From Mucilaginibacter_A sp050955045 (lineage in GTDB: Bacteria > Bacteroidota > Bacteroidia > Sphingobacteriales > Sphingobacteriaceae), in contig JBPBQV010000032.1 of the NCBI GenBank assembly GCA_050955045.1, positions 1 through 64,000 on the forward strand: a DNA stretch of 64,000 nucleotides, read 5' to 3'. The translations under genes were made by a program, and so were the position numbers. Below the pieces are notes generated by a model that ran no database searches, was not told the DNA's origin, and worked only from the letters and a program-made list of their open reading frames with translations. How positions within the stretch are numbered: the stretch's first letter is position 1; the number at the start of each line of letters is the position of its first letter. Shown piece by piece: positions 34,200-42,818 of this stretch.

Positions 34200-36266
34200 A
34201 TGATGAAGTTGAAGTATTCAGGATTAGTGATGACAAGCGCGGTTTTGCTTTCGGTGAACGCGATGGCTGGCAGCAGCGAGCCGATAAAAGGTGCCAAAGC
34301 TGCTCCGCCAAAAAAGTTTATTGATCGGGCCAACATGGATTTGTCGGTAAAACCGGGAGATAATTTTTTTGAATATGCGAACGGAACTTGGTTAAAAAAC
34401 AATACCATCCCGGCAAAAGAAACCAGTTGGGGAAGTTTTATGCAACTGCGTGATTTTAACATCAACGCCGTGCAATCGCTGCTGAAAAAAGCAGAAGCTG
34501 ATAAAAATGCTGCGCCAGGCTCAATAGAAAAACGCGTTGGCGATTTTTATGCAGCCGGTATGGACAGCGTAACGATTGAGAAACTGGGTTACACGCCGAT
34601 TAAATCGGATATGGAAAAAATCAACCAGATCAAAGATTTAAAAGGCGTTTTGGATGAAGTTGCTTACATGCGCACCAATGGCATCGGCTCGCCAATGTTT
34701 GGTTTTGGTATCGGTCAGGATAGTAAAAATCCGAATCAAATGGTGGTAAATTTGCGTCAGGGCGGCACATCTTTGCCAGATCGTGATTATTATTTGAAAA
34801 GTGATGCACGCGTTCAAAAAATCCAAGCTGCTTACAAAAACTACATCACAACCTTGTTTACTTTAACAGGAAGCGATGCGGCGACGGCACAAAAAAATGC
34901 AGAAACGATTTTCAATATCGAAAAAGCATTAGCCACAGCGCAAATGACCAGGCTTGAATTGCGCAATCCGCAGAAAACCTATAATAAATTTGCTGTAGCT
35001 GATTTCAACAAAACGACACCAACCTTAAACTGGGTTGATTTGATGGCAAAAATGAAGGTGACAGGTCAGGATTCTGTTCTGGTTGGTCAGCCTAAATTTT
35101 TTACTGATTTGAGCGGATTGTTGACCGCTACACCAGTTACTGATTGGAAAACTTACCTGCAATGGAACCTTTTAAGAAATTCTGCCTCTTTGCTGAGTTC
35201 GCCTTTTGTTAAAGCAAGTTTTGCTTACAGTCAGGTTTTAAGCGGACAAAAAGTGCAAACGCCACGCTGGCAACGCATGTCATCTGCAACAGATGGCACC
35301 GTTGGCGAATTGCTTGGACAATTGTACGTAAAAGAATATTTTACGCCGGAAGCAAAATCCCGCATGGAAGAACTGGTGAGCAATTTGCGCAAAGCTTATG
35401 CTATCCGCATCAGTAAACTGGATTGGATGAGCGATGAGACCAAACAAAAAGCGCTGGCCAAACTGAATGCTTTTACACCAAAAATTGGTTATCCAAACCA
35501 TTGGGAAAGCTATACTGGTTTAGAAATTAACCGTGGCACTTTTTTCCAAAACGTTCGTAACGCCAGTAAATGGGGTTATGATGACAATGTGAAAAAATTA
35601 GGCAAACCAGTTGACCGTACGCTTTGGGGAATGACGCCGCCAACAGTAAATGCGTATTACAGCCCGGTGATGAATGAGATTGTTTTCCCTGCAGGAATTT
35701 TACAATTTCCTTTCTTTGATCCAAAAGCTGATGATGCAGTAAATTATGGCGGAATTGGAGCCGTTATCGGTCATGAAATGTCTCATGGTTTTGACGATCA
35801 GGGAAGCCAGTACGATAAAGATGGAACGTTGCGCAACTGGTGGACAGCCGAAGACCGCAAAAAATTTGAAGCAAAAACAGGTGCTTTAGGCCAGCAGTTT
35901 GATGCTTACACGATTCAGGATACGATCCATTTAAACGGTAAATTAACCATGGGCGAAAACATTGGTGATTTAGGCGGCTTAAATGTAGCTTATACTGCTT
36001 TTAAACTGACTAAGCAAGGCCAATCAAACGAAAAAATTGATGGTTTTACGCCAGATCAGCGTTTTTTCCTATCATGGGCACAAGTTTGGAGAGGTAAAAT
36101 GTTGCCAGAATCTGCTGCACAGCAAGTAGTAACTGATCCGCATTCGCCTACACAATATCGCGCTATCGGTGCACCTGTAAATATGGATGCCTGGTACACT
36201 GCTTTTGATGTAAAACCTGGTGATAAGTTGTATAAGAAACCCGAAGACCGGATTCGGATGTGGTAG
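34200..36266 (+). CDS. M13 family zinc metallopeptidase (PepO/neprilysin-like)
   Basis: A 688-residue exported peptidase that cleaves oligopeptides. A signal peptide covers about 1-24. The N-terminal M13 domain begins NMDLSVKPGDNFFEYANGTW. Zinc ligands are in IGHEMSHGFDDQGSQYD (near 525) with the third ligand in ENIGDLGGLN. The substrate-binding NAYY motif (VNAYYSPVMNEIVFPAGIL) is present, and the C-terminus RIRMW is the typical M13 end. Single gene with its own terminator. Confidence 0.96.
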   Translation: MMKLKYSGLVMTSAVLLSVNAMAGSSEPIKGAKAAPPKKFIDRANMDLSVKPGDNFFEYANGTWLKNNTIPAKETSWGSFMQLRDFNINAVQSLLKKAEADKNAAPGSIEKRVGDFYAAGMDSVTIEKLGYTPIKSDMEKINQIKDLKGVLDEVAYMRTNGIGSPMFGFGIGQDSKNPNQMVVNLRQGGTSLPDRDYYLKSDARVQKIQAAYKNYITTLFTLTGSDAATAQKNAETIFNIEKALATAQMTRLELRNPQKTYNKFAVADFNKTTPTLNWVDLMAKMKVTGQDSVLVGQPKFFTDLSGLLTATPVTDWKTYLQWNLLRNSASLLSSPFVKASFAYSQVLSGQKVQTPRWQRMSSATDGTVGELLGQLYVKEYFTPEAKSRMEELVSNLRKAYAIRISKLDWMSDETKQKALAKLNAFTPKIGYPNHWESYTGLEINRGTFFQNVRNASKWGYDDNVKKLGKPVDRTLWGMTPPTVNAYYSPVMNEIVFPAGILQFPFFDPKADDAVNYGGIGAVIGHEMSHGFDDQGSQYDKDGTLRNWWTAEDRKKFEAKTGALGQQFDAYTIQDTIHLNGKLTMGENIGDLGGLNVAYTAFKLTKQGQSNEKIDGFTPDQRFFLSWAQVWRGKMLPESAAQQVVTDPHSPTQYRAIGAPVNMDAWYTAFDVKPGDKLYKKPEDRIRMW

Positions 36267-36286
36267 GTTTTTAAGGTTTTTTTGGT

Positions 36287-36326
36287 GATAAAAGAAGCTC
36301 GTGATCTTTGGATTGCGGGCTTTTTT
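36287..36326 (+). terminator. Terminator after the M13 peptidase, fused to a dispersed motif
   Basis: AAGCTCGT pairs with GCGGGCTT (wobbles allowed), followed by T6. The first 13 bases, GATAAAAGAAGC, are a diverged TC-form motif on the minus strand whose end supplies the stem's 5' arm. Confidence 0.6.
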
Positions 36327-36386
36327 AATTATCAAGATTTTGTTTAGTTTAGATTTAAGACAAATTGAAGAAATTTCATTAGAATC

Positions 36387-37007
36387 GTGCGAATAATCAT
36401 TTCAAATATTGCCAAATATCTTTATAAGGAGAAATATTATCATTTACAAGATAGACTTAAAAAAGAGTATGTGAAAGTTCAGGGCACTGAAAAATCACAC
36501 TTTGATATACTTTCCAAACTTTTAATTTCCGGTGAAGATCATAGGTTTTTATATCATATTGGTTTTGATGTTATAGCAATTTTAAGAGCTTTAAAGAACA
36601 GAGTCTTTTCAAATAAAGTTGAAGGAGCAAGTACAATTGAACAACAGCTAGTTCGAGTTATTACCAATAATTATGAAAGAAATTTACAACGAAAAATTCA
36701 AGAATTATTGCTTGCTACATCGTTAACATCTTTAGTGCCGAGGGAATACATACCGGCAATATATTTGAACATTGCGTATTATGGAACTGGAATGAATGAT
36801 TTATCTCAAGCTCTACAGAAATTTGGCATCAAAAACACAAGTGAAATTTCTTTAGATGAGGCAGCGGAAATTATTTCAAGAATTAAATATCCGGAACCAA
36901 AAAATGGAAACACAAAACGCCTAAACCAAATCAGATTAAGAAAAACACATCTCATTTTACTCTACAATAAACATCTAAACAAAAAGATATTTAAAATTTA
37001 TGGTTAA
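36387..37007 (+). CDS. GT51 peptidoglycan glycosyltransferase domain protein without membrane anchor
   Basis: A 206-residue protein with the conserved GT51 motifs: catalytic Glu50 in EDHRFLYHIGFD, EGASTIEQQ (79-87), RKIQE (102-106, second acidic residue), IYLNIAYYGTG and LDEAAEIISRIKYPEP. In PBP1 and MtgA this domain polymerises lipid II on the outer face of the inner membrane. Here there is no signal peptide, no transmembrane helix and no transpeptidase domain, so it looks cytosolic. The only plausible start is GTG. The gene is visibly more AT-rich than its neighbours and overlaps the next gene by 8 bp (ATGGTTAA). Domain call firm; role unknown. Confidence 0.85.
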   Translation: MRIIISNIAKYLYKEKYYHLQDRLKKEYVKVQGTEKSHFDILSKLLISGEDHRFLYHIGFDVIAILRALKNRVFSNKVEGASTIEQQLVRVITNNYERNLQRKIQELLLATSLTSLVPREYIPAIYLNIAYYGTGMNDLSQALQKFGIKNTSEISLDEAAEIISRIKYPEPKNGNTKRLNQIRLRKTHLILLYNKHLNKKIFKIYG

Positions 37008-37692
37008 CATTTTGAATTACATCAATTTATCAGAGGCATCAAATGGAATCGTTAACGTTTATTCTACATCTACTGAGTTTAGAGATTACTATTATGCTAT
37101 AAGTGATAGTGAAAAAATATCAATAATTAGGCATTTTATAATTAACAACATTCCTTATGCTTTCAAAGAAAAGCCCGTTCTATACGAGCAATTGATTCAA
37201 TATTTTGCAGATAAATTAGAAATTAGCACAAATGATATTAAATTAATTGGCAGTGCTAAAACTGGATTTTCTATGAGTCCACCACCTAATTATGGTAAAG
37301 AATTTGGAGGTCACAGTGATTTAGATTTTTCAATAATTAACTCAGATATTTTTTTCACTCTTGAAGCAGAATTCAATACTTGGGCAGATCAATGTAAAAA
37401 TAAGGAAATATCATCTACTGCAAAGCAAGAACTGTATTGGAATCAAAATTTATACGAAGTTCCGAAGTATCAACTAAAGAATGGATTTATTGATTCTTAT
37501 AAAATTCCCAATCGATCTAGTTTCCCAACTACTCAAAAATTAAATAATAGTCTTTTTCTCATTTCAACTAATTTAAATAAACATCATTCAATTGAAGTTA
37601 AAGGTGCATCTGTAAGAGTTTATAAATCTTGGAATAGTTTTATAAAAAAGCTAAATCAAAATATTGAGCTTATTATGAATAAAATAAACTAA
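37000..37692 (+). CDS. Nucleotidyltransferase-fold protein coupled to the GT51 gene
   Basis: A 230-residue protein, function not established. Residues 82-110 contain a pol-beta-type nucleotidyltransferase signature: hydrophobic strand, Gly84-Ser85, a 20-residue loop, then Asp107-Leu-Asp109 in GGHSDLDFSII. The loop is longer than in MntA-type antitoxins. A third acidic residue is not certain. The region before it is helical; the C-terminus has basic stretches (VRVYKSWNSFIKKLNQNIE). Start overlaps the GT51 stop, so translation is coupled. It could nucleotidylate its partner, a lipid-linked substrate or tRNA, or act as an antitoxin; all inference. Confidence 0.7.
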   Translation: MVNILNYINLSEASNGIVNVYSTSTEFRDYYYAISDSEKISIIRHFIINNIPYAFKEKPVLYEQLIQYFADKLEISTNDIKLIGSAKTGFSMSPPPNYGKEFGGHSDLDFSIINSDIFFTLEAEFNTWADQCKNKEISSTAKQELYWNQNLYEVPKYQLKNGFIDSYKIPNRSSFPTTQKLNNSLFLISTNLNKHHSIEVKGASVRVYKSWNSFIKKLNQNIELIMNKIN

Positions 37693-37705
37693 CTCTGAAA
37701 TCGAC
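37691..37705 (+). repeat. 15-bp direct repeat of mnmD coding sequence
   Basis: AACTCTGAAATCGAC, starting 2 bp before the end of the nucleotidyltransferase stop codon, recurs exactly at 37822-37836 inside mnmD. Possible insertion or recombination scar. Confidence 0.7.
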
Positions 37706-37776
37706 ATCAGATCATTCAATGTTGAAGATACTCAGATATTCACTCATGTTTAATTATCAACCATTAATTTCGCTTC

Positions 37777-38445
37777 ATGCTCCAACTCATACAAACTGCT
37801 GACGGCTCCAACACCTTATTCAACTCTGAAATCGACGAAAACTACCATTCCCGACACGGCGCGTTGCAGGAAAGTCAGCACGTTTTCCTACAATCCGGCT
37901 TGCAATATTTTTTATCGGTAAAAGAAGCATCAGCAGTTACCGTGCTGGAAGTTGGTTTAGGAACCGGATTAAACTTTCTGCTTTCGGCAGATTTTTGTAC
38001 GCAACAGCAAATCAAACTGGATTATGTTGGCATTGAAGCTTTTCCGCTGAACACAGAATTGATCGAGCAAACCGGTTACGATCAGTACATTAGCGCAGCA
38101 TTGTGGGAAAATTTCCAGGGCATGTATCCTTCCACCATCAACCATAAAGTCAAAATTAATGCTCTTTGTGAGTTGGAACTGGTGCATCGGGAATTGCTCA
38201 ATTTTGAATCGCCGCAATTGTTTGATGTGATTTATTTTGATGCTTTTGCTGCCATCCATCAACCTGAAATGTGGAGTGAAGAAGCTATTGCACACACAGT
38301 TTCCTTTTTAAAAGCTGGCGGCGTCTTTGTTACTTACGCCATTACTGGCAATTTAAAACGGCAGTTAAAAGCTTTGAATTTTAAAGTGGAAAAAGCACCA
38401 GGCGCACCAGGAAAACGTGAAATGTTGCGGGCTACGAAACTGTGA
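37777..38445 (+). CDS. mnmD: tRNA 5-(aminomethyl)-2-thiouridine methyltransferase (MnmD-type)
   Basis: A 222-residue S-adenosylmethionine methyltransferase corresponding to the MnmC methyltransferase half (DUF752), finishing the wobble uridine of some tRNAs. Seen: NYHSRHGALQESQHVFL near the N-terminus, the SAM loop VLEVGLGTGLNFLL, FDVIYFDAFAAIHQPEMW with the catalytic region, and the C-terminal KAPGAPGKREMLRA that marks the family. The oxidase half is absent, as in other Bacteroidota. Codons 16-20 contain the 15-bp repeat seen 131 bp upstream. A near-copy of the dispersed motif lies at 37917-37931. Confidence 0.9.
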   Translation: MLQLIQTADGSNTLFNSEIDENYHSRHGALQESQHVFLQSGLQYFLSVKEASAVTVLEVGLGTGLNFLLSADFCTQQQIKLDYVGIEAFPLNTELIEQTGYDQYISAALWENFQGMYPSTINHKVKINALCELELVHRELLNFESPQLFDVIYFDAFAAIHQPEMWSEEAIAHTVSFLKAGGVFVTYAITGNLKRQLKALNFKVEKAPGAPGKREMLRATKL

Positions 38446-38458
38446 TACTTCTTTTATC
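38444..38458 (+). repeat. Dispersed motif, TC form
   Basis: GATACTTCTTTTATC, exact; begins inside the mnmD stop codon. Confidence 0.8.
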
Positions 38459-38551
38459 ATACAAAAGTAAAGCTTAAATTAAAGTACTTCTATTATATGT
38501 CATAACATCTAATTGGACGTATAATTGCTCAATTATTAAACAAAAATTAAA

Positions 38552-39184
38552 ATGAGCTTACTACAAGATTTGAACTGGCGCTATGCCACCAAGAGAATGA
38601 ACGGACAAAAAGTTCCGCAAGAAAAAGTTGACCAGATTTTAGAAGCAATCCGTTTAGCACCAACTTCTTTCGGATTGCAGCCTTTCACCGTTTTGGTAAT
38701 TGAAAACGAAGAATTACGCAAAACAATCCAGCCAGTTGCCTACAATCAGCCGCAAATATTTGAAGCTTCGCACTTATTAGTTTTTGCGGCCTGGACAGAT
38801 ATTACCGAACAACAAATTGATGCTTACATGAATAATGTTGCACAGGAAAGAGGTATGGATGTAGCAAATTTGGCAGGTTTTAAAGGTTCTATTGCTGGTA
38901 TGGTTGAGCGCTTAACGCCAGAACAACGTTCTAACTGGGCTGCAAAACAAGCATACATTGCGTTTGGAATCGGATTGGCTGCTGCTGCAGAATTAAAAGT
39001 TGATGCTACACCAATGGAAGGTTTTGACGCGGTTGGGTTGGACGCTGTTTTAGATTTGCAAGCAAAAGGTTTACACGCTGTCACCATTATGCCGTTGGGT
39101 TTTCGTGATGAAGCAAATGACCCATTAGCACAGGCGAAAAAAGTGCGCCGTGCTAAAGAAGAGTTATTTATTGAATTAGCTTAA
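38552..39184 (+). CDS. Nitroreductase-family NAD(P)H-dependent oxidoreductase
   Basis: A 210-residue FMN oxidoreductase. N-terminal NWRYATKRMNGQKV gives the FMN phosphate-binding Arg/Lys-rich loop, APTSFGLQPF the FMN ring loop, and AAKQAYIAFGIGLAAAAELKVDATPMEGFD is the conserved NfsB-like core, followed by GFRDEANDPLAQAKKVRRAKEELF. It acts in the cytosol on nitro compounds, quinones or flavins; the physiological substrate is unknown. Monocistronic, with a terminator. Confidence 0.93.
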   Translation: MSLLQDLNWRYATKRMNGQKVPQEKVDQILEAIRLAPTSFGLQPFTVLVIENEELRKTIQPVAYNQPQIFEASHLLVFAAWTDITEQQIDAYMNNVAQERGMDVANLAGFKGSIAGMVERLTPEQRSNWAAKQAYIAFGIGLAAAAELKVDATPMEGFDAVGLDAVLDLQAKGLHAVTIMPLGFRDEANDPLAQAKKVRRAKEELFIELA

Positions 39185-39205
39185 ACAGAGTTTCTATTTT
39201 TAATC

Positions 39206-39239
39206 AAAAGCAATGCGAAAAACTTCGCGTTGCTTTTTT
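39206..39239 (+). terminator. Terminator after the nitroreductase gene
   Basis: AAAAGCAATGCG/CGCGTTGCTTTT, 12-bp stem with one wobble, then a T-run. Confidence 0.88.
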
Positions 39240-39352
39240 GTTTTAAGATTGGTTTTCAGCCCGAAAACTGTAACAAGTTTAACACGGTTATTAAATTGAC
39301 AGATTCAACCAAGTAATATTTGAAACTTTGCATTAAACACTATTGAACCTGA

Positions 39353-41818
39353 ATGAAGCTTTTTTCAACATTAATCATTGCTTTTCTGATCAGTTTTGCC
39401 GTATTCGCACAAACTACACCGGCGGGAAAAGGAAAAATTACCGGAAAAGTTACCGATGCGCTAACTAAACAACCTGTTGATTATGCAACAATCAGCATCT
39501 TTTTAGCTGGTAAAACGCAACCTGTCACCGGAGGAACAACGAATGACAAAGGTATTTTTTCCATCAACCAAATTCCTAACGGCGTGTACAGCGTTACAAT
39601 TAATTTTATCGGCTACGAGCGTTATAATATTGCTCAGGTAAATATTAATGATGCTAAAAACAGTATCAACCTCAATACAATTTTGCTAAAACCGGCTGCC
39701 ACAACCTTAAAGGAAGTAAACGTAACGGCAAAACTGCCAACGGTAGAAAACAGGATTGACAAGCTGGTTTACAATGCAGCAAATGACCTTACTTCGCAAG
39801 GAGGAGTAGCTTTGGATGTATTAAAAAAAGTACCACAAGTAACTGTTGATATTGATGGGAATGTAGAATTACAGGGCAACTCAAATGTGCGCTTTTTGAT
39901 AAACGGGAAACCATCCAGCATTTTTGGTAACAGTTTGGCTGATGCATTGGCTTCTATTCCTGCCAGCCAGATTAAAAGCATAGAAGTAATTACCAGTCCG
40001 GGTGCTAAATACGATGCAGAAGGAACCGGAGGAATTATCAACATTATTCTGAAGGATAATAACGCGCAGGGAATTAATGGCAATATCAACCTTTCGGCAG
40101 GAACGCGACAGGAAAACGGCTCTGGAAACCTTAATATTAAACGTGGCAATTTTGGCGTATCGGCCTTTTTTAACGGAAATGCGCAAATAAATACACGTAC
40201 TTTAAACAGTAATAACCGCACTTCTGCAGATGCGGCAGGAAACCTGAATCTTCTAAAACAGGAAGGCTATAACAATTTCAGAAGAAATGGTTATCAAGGC
40301 GGTTTAAGTTTTGACTGGGCTTTAACTAAAAAAGATAATTTGACTGCTTCTTTAGGGTATAATCATTTTGGTAACCACAGCAATGGATTAACCAATCAGG
40401 AGCAACTGGTTCAAGGCGTTTCTGATGTTTTTAGTCTGCGTAACTCTACCAACCAGTTTAATGCCCGCACTTACGACTGGAACATCAACTACAAAAAAAC
40501 TTTTGATAAAGAAGGCCAGGAATTAAATATTCTGTATTCTGCGAGTTCGGGCAATAATCAATCCCAATACAATCAAATGCAGAACTATGCTGGCGTATCC
40601 AATCCGTTTTCAGCTTCCAACAGTGTCAATCCCGGAACAGACAGGCAAACCAATATTTCTATAGATTATGCACAACCTGTTGCCAAAAATTTTGTGGTAG
40701 AAGCAGGCGCCAAAACCGTTTTGCAAACTATAAACAGTTCGGCTGATGTGAATACTTTGAATCCTGTTTCTGGTGTTTATGCTTATAATGCCACACAATC
40801 TTACCATTTGTATTACAACCGAAAAATCTATGCAGCCTATCTGTCAGCTACTTTTTCAGCGTTTAATATTTTTGATGTAAAAGTTGGAAGCCGGTTTGAG
40901 CATACCAATACCGAAATTGATTTTCCGGGAACTACAATTCCTTCCTATAATACGGTTGTGCCTTCTGCGGTTATTTCCCATAAATTTGGCGAATTGCAAT
41001 CTTTAAAAATCAGTTATACCAAACGCATTGAGCGGCCGGATTACCGCGAAATTAATCCTTTCATCAACCAGAGTGATCCATATAATATTACTACCGGAAA
41101 CCCTTTTTTAAAACCGGAAGTGGGGAATATTTTTGAGTTGGGTTATAACCGTTCTTTTCCATCAGGCGGAAATTTGTATATCGCTGTATTTTCCAGGCAC
41201 AACAACAATGATATCAAACCTTACACCAACTTCTACACCAATTATCAAATAGGCGATTCTGTTTATCATAATGTTTCTGTCAATAACCGCCAAAATATCG
41301 GCACAGAACAAAATACCGGCATCAATATTTCCGGCTCGTTTCCATTTGGCAAAAAGCTGAACCTGCGTACTAATACTTTTGTTACAGACCGATATATTGT
41401 AAACAAAGTTTATGGTGGCACAACCATTAATGCAGTAGTTTTTAGGGTAAATTTAAATGCAACTTACCAGTTTGCAAATGATTTTACAGCAGAAGCTTTT
41501 GGCAATTACAACTCGGCCAGCACCAATATTCAGGGCCGAATGCCGCAGTTTTTTACGTATAATTTTGCCATGCGCAAGCAGTTTTTAAACAAAAAAGCCA
41601 GTTTTGGTTTTACGGCTACCAATCCATTTGCCAAATATGTAAACCAGCTTAGCACTGTTACGCAATCTGCAACCACCAACGGCCAGCCTTATACCAGTTC
41701 CAATTTAAGGCAAGTTCCTCTCCGCTCGTTCGGTATCAGCCTTGCTTATAAATTCGGCAAGCTTGAATTTAAAAGAGGAAAAGAAGAAACTGACACCGCT
41801 GCACCAATCGAAAATTGA
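39353..41818 (+). CDS. Outer-membrane beta-barrel protein (TonB-receptor-like, OMP_b-brl_3 family)
   Basis: An 821-residue outer-membrane protein. The signal peptide ends near AVFAQTT. A carboxypeptidase-regulatory-like domain follows (GKITGKVTDALTKQPVDYATI). A plug-like domain has VLKKVPQVTVDIDGNVELQGNSNVRFLI with INGKPSS and ITSPGAKYDAEGTGGIINI, the standard motif set of this family. The barrel includes ISYTKRIERPDYREINPF. Such proteins are common in Bacteroidota and mostly uncharacterised; no SusD partner is present, so glycan import is unlikely. Substrate unknown. Confidence 0.92.
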   Translation: MKLFSTLIIAFLISFAVFAQTTPAGKGKITGKVTDALTKQPVDYATISIFLAGKTQPVTGGTTNDKGIFSINQIPNGVYSVTINFIGYERYNIAQVNINDAKNSINLNTILLKPAATTLKEVNVTAKLPTVENRIDKLVYNAANDLTSQGGVALDVLKKVPQVTVDIDGNVELQGNSNVRFLINGKPSSIFGNSLADALASIPASQIKSIEVITSPGAKYDAEGTGGIINIILKDNNAQGINGNINLSAGTRQENGSGNLNIKRGNFGVSAFFNGNAQINTRTLNSNNRTSADAAGNLNLLKQEGYNNFRRNGYQGGLSFDWALTKKDNLTASLGYNHFGNHSNGLTNQEQLVQGVSDVFSLRNSTNQFNARTYDWNINYKKTFDKEGQELNILYSASSGNNQSQYNQMQNYAGVSNPFSASNSVNPGTDRQTNISIDYAQPVAKNFVVEAGAKTVLQTINSSADVNTLNPVSGVYAYNATQSYHLYYNRKIYAAYLSATFSAFNIFDVKVGSRFEHTNTEIDFPGTTIPSYNTVVPSAVISHKFGELQSLKISYTKRIERPDYREINPFINQSDPYNITTGNPFLKPEVGNIFELGYNRSFPSGGNLYIAVFSRHNNNDIKPYTNFYTNYQIGDSVYHNVSVNNRQNIGTEQNTGINISGSFPFGKKLNLRTNTFVTDRYIVNKVYGGTTINAVVFRVNLNATYQFANDFTAEAFGNYNSASTNIQGRMPQFFTYNFAMRKQFLNKKASFGFTATNPFAKYVNQLSTVTQSATTNGQPYTSSNLRQVPLRSFGISLAYKFGKLEFKRGKEETDTAAPIEN

Positions 41819-41843
41819 TTTTAATTCTTCACTCAAAAACATA

Positions 41844-41858
41844 AATACTTCTTTTATG
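41844..41858 (+). repeat. Dispersed motif, TC form, one mismatch
   Basis: AATACTTCTTTTATG; with the copy at 41916 it flanks the gap between the barrel gene and mazG. Confidence 0.6.
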
Positions 41859-41915
41859 CCGATAAAATCTTGTTCTGCATCAAGCCAAATACTAAACTTT
41901 TACTGATTTTTGGGC

Positions 41916-41930
41916 GATAAAAGAAGCATC
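41916..41930 (-). repeat. Dispersed motif, TC form
   Basis: GATAAAAGAAGCATC, exact; upstream of mazG. Confidence 0.8.
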
Positions 41931-41978
41931 AAATTTTAAAATAGAATTTAAACTGGTGCTTTACAATCCACTCAAATT

Positions 41979-42782
41979 ATGCCTTTACCAATTCCTCCTG
42001 CTACCGAAACGCCTGCTGCTGCGTTTGAACGTTTGTTAACCGTTTTAAATGATCTCCGCGAAAATTGCCCCTGGGATAAAAAGCAAACAATGGAAACTTT
42101 ACGGCATTTAACTATTGAAGAAACTTACGAATTGGCGGATGCGATTTTAGAAGGCGACCAGCAGGAAATTAAAAAAGAGCTGGGCGACGTGATGATGCAT
42201 CTGGTTTTTTATGCGCGCATTGCTTCCGAAAAAGGTGATTTTGATATTACTGATGTTTTAAATGGTGTTTGCGAGAAATTGATCCATCGCCATCCGCATA
42301 TTTATGCCGAAGTTGAAGTTGAAAATGAACAGGATGTAAAGCGCAACTGGGAAAAACTAAAGCTGAAGGAAGGCAATAAATCGGTTTTGGGCGGCGTTCC
42401 GGCTTCGCTTCCAGCTTTGGTTAAGGCTTCGCGGATACAAGAAAAAGCGCGCGGCGTGGGTTTTGACTGGGAAGATAAAACCCAGGTTTGGGGAAAAGTA
42501 GAAGAAGAATTGCAGGAATTTAAAGATGAATTTAACCTGCTAAACGAAGCATCCATCGATCAAGAAAAAGCAGAAGGTGAGTTTGGTGATTTGCTGTTTT
42601 CATTAATTAATTATGCACGTTTCATCAACATCAATCCAGAGAATGCTTTGGAAAAAACCAATAAAAAGTTTATCAAACGTTTCCAGTACCTCGAACAAAA
42701 AGCAAAAGAAAACGGTCGGGAATTGCAGGATATGACTTTGGCCGAAATGGATGTTTACTGGAACGAGGCGAAGAAGCTTTAA
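41979..42782 (+). CDS. mazG: Nucleoside triphosphate pyrophosphohydrolase
   Basis: A 267-residue all-helical enzyme that hydrolyses (d)NTPs to monophosphates and pyrophosphate. Two tandem MazG domains are visible. The first has LRENCPWDKKQTMETLRHL and the metal site EETYELADAI..KKELGDVMMHLVFYARIA. The second has KVEEELQEFKDEF..EGEFGDLLFSLINYAR. The C-terminal FIKRFQYLEQKAKENGREL is typical. Full-length form, house-cleaning of nucleotides. Confidence 0.96.
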   Translation: MPLPIPPATETPAAAFERLLTVLNDLRENCPWDKKQTMETLRHLTIEETYELADAILEGDQQEIKKELGDVMMHLVFYARIASEKGDFDITDVLNGVCEKLIHRHPHIYAEVEVENEQDVKRNWEKLKLKEGNKSVLGGVPASLPALVKASRIQEKARGVGFDWEDKTQVWGKVEEELQEFKDEFNLLNEASIDQEKAEGEFGDLLFSLINYARFININPENALEKTNKKFIKRFQYLEQKAKENGRELQDMTLAEMDVYWNEAKKL

Positions 42783-42818
42783 CAGGAACTGCTTGTTTTA
42801 AAAATTAAATTTAATGCT

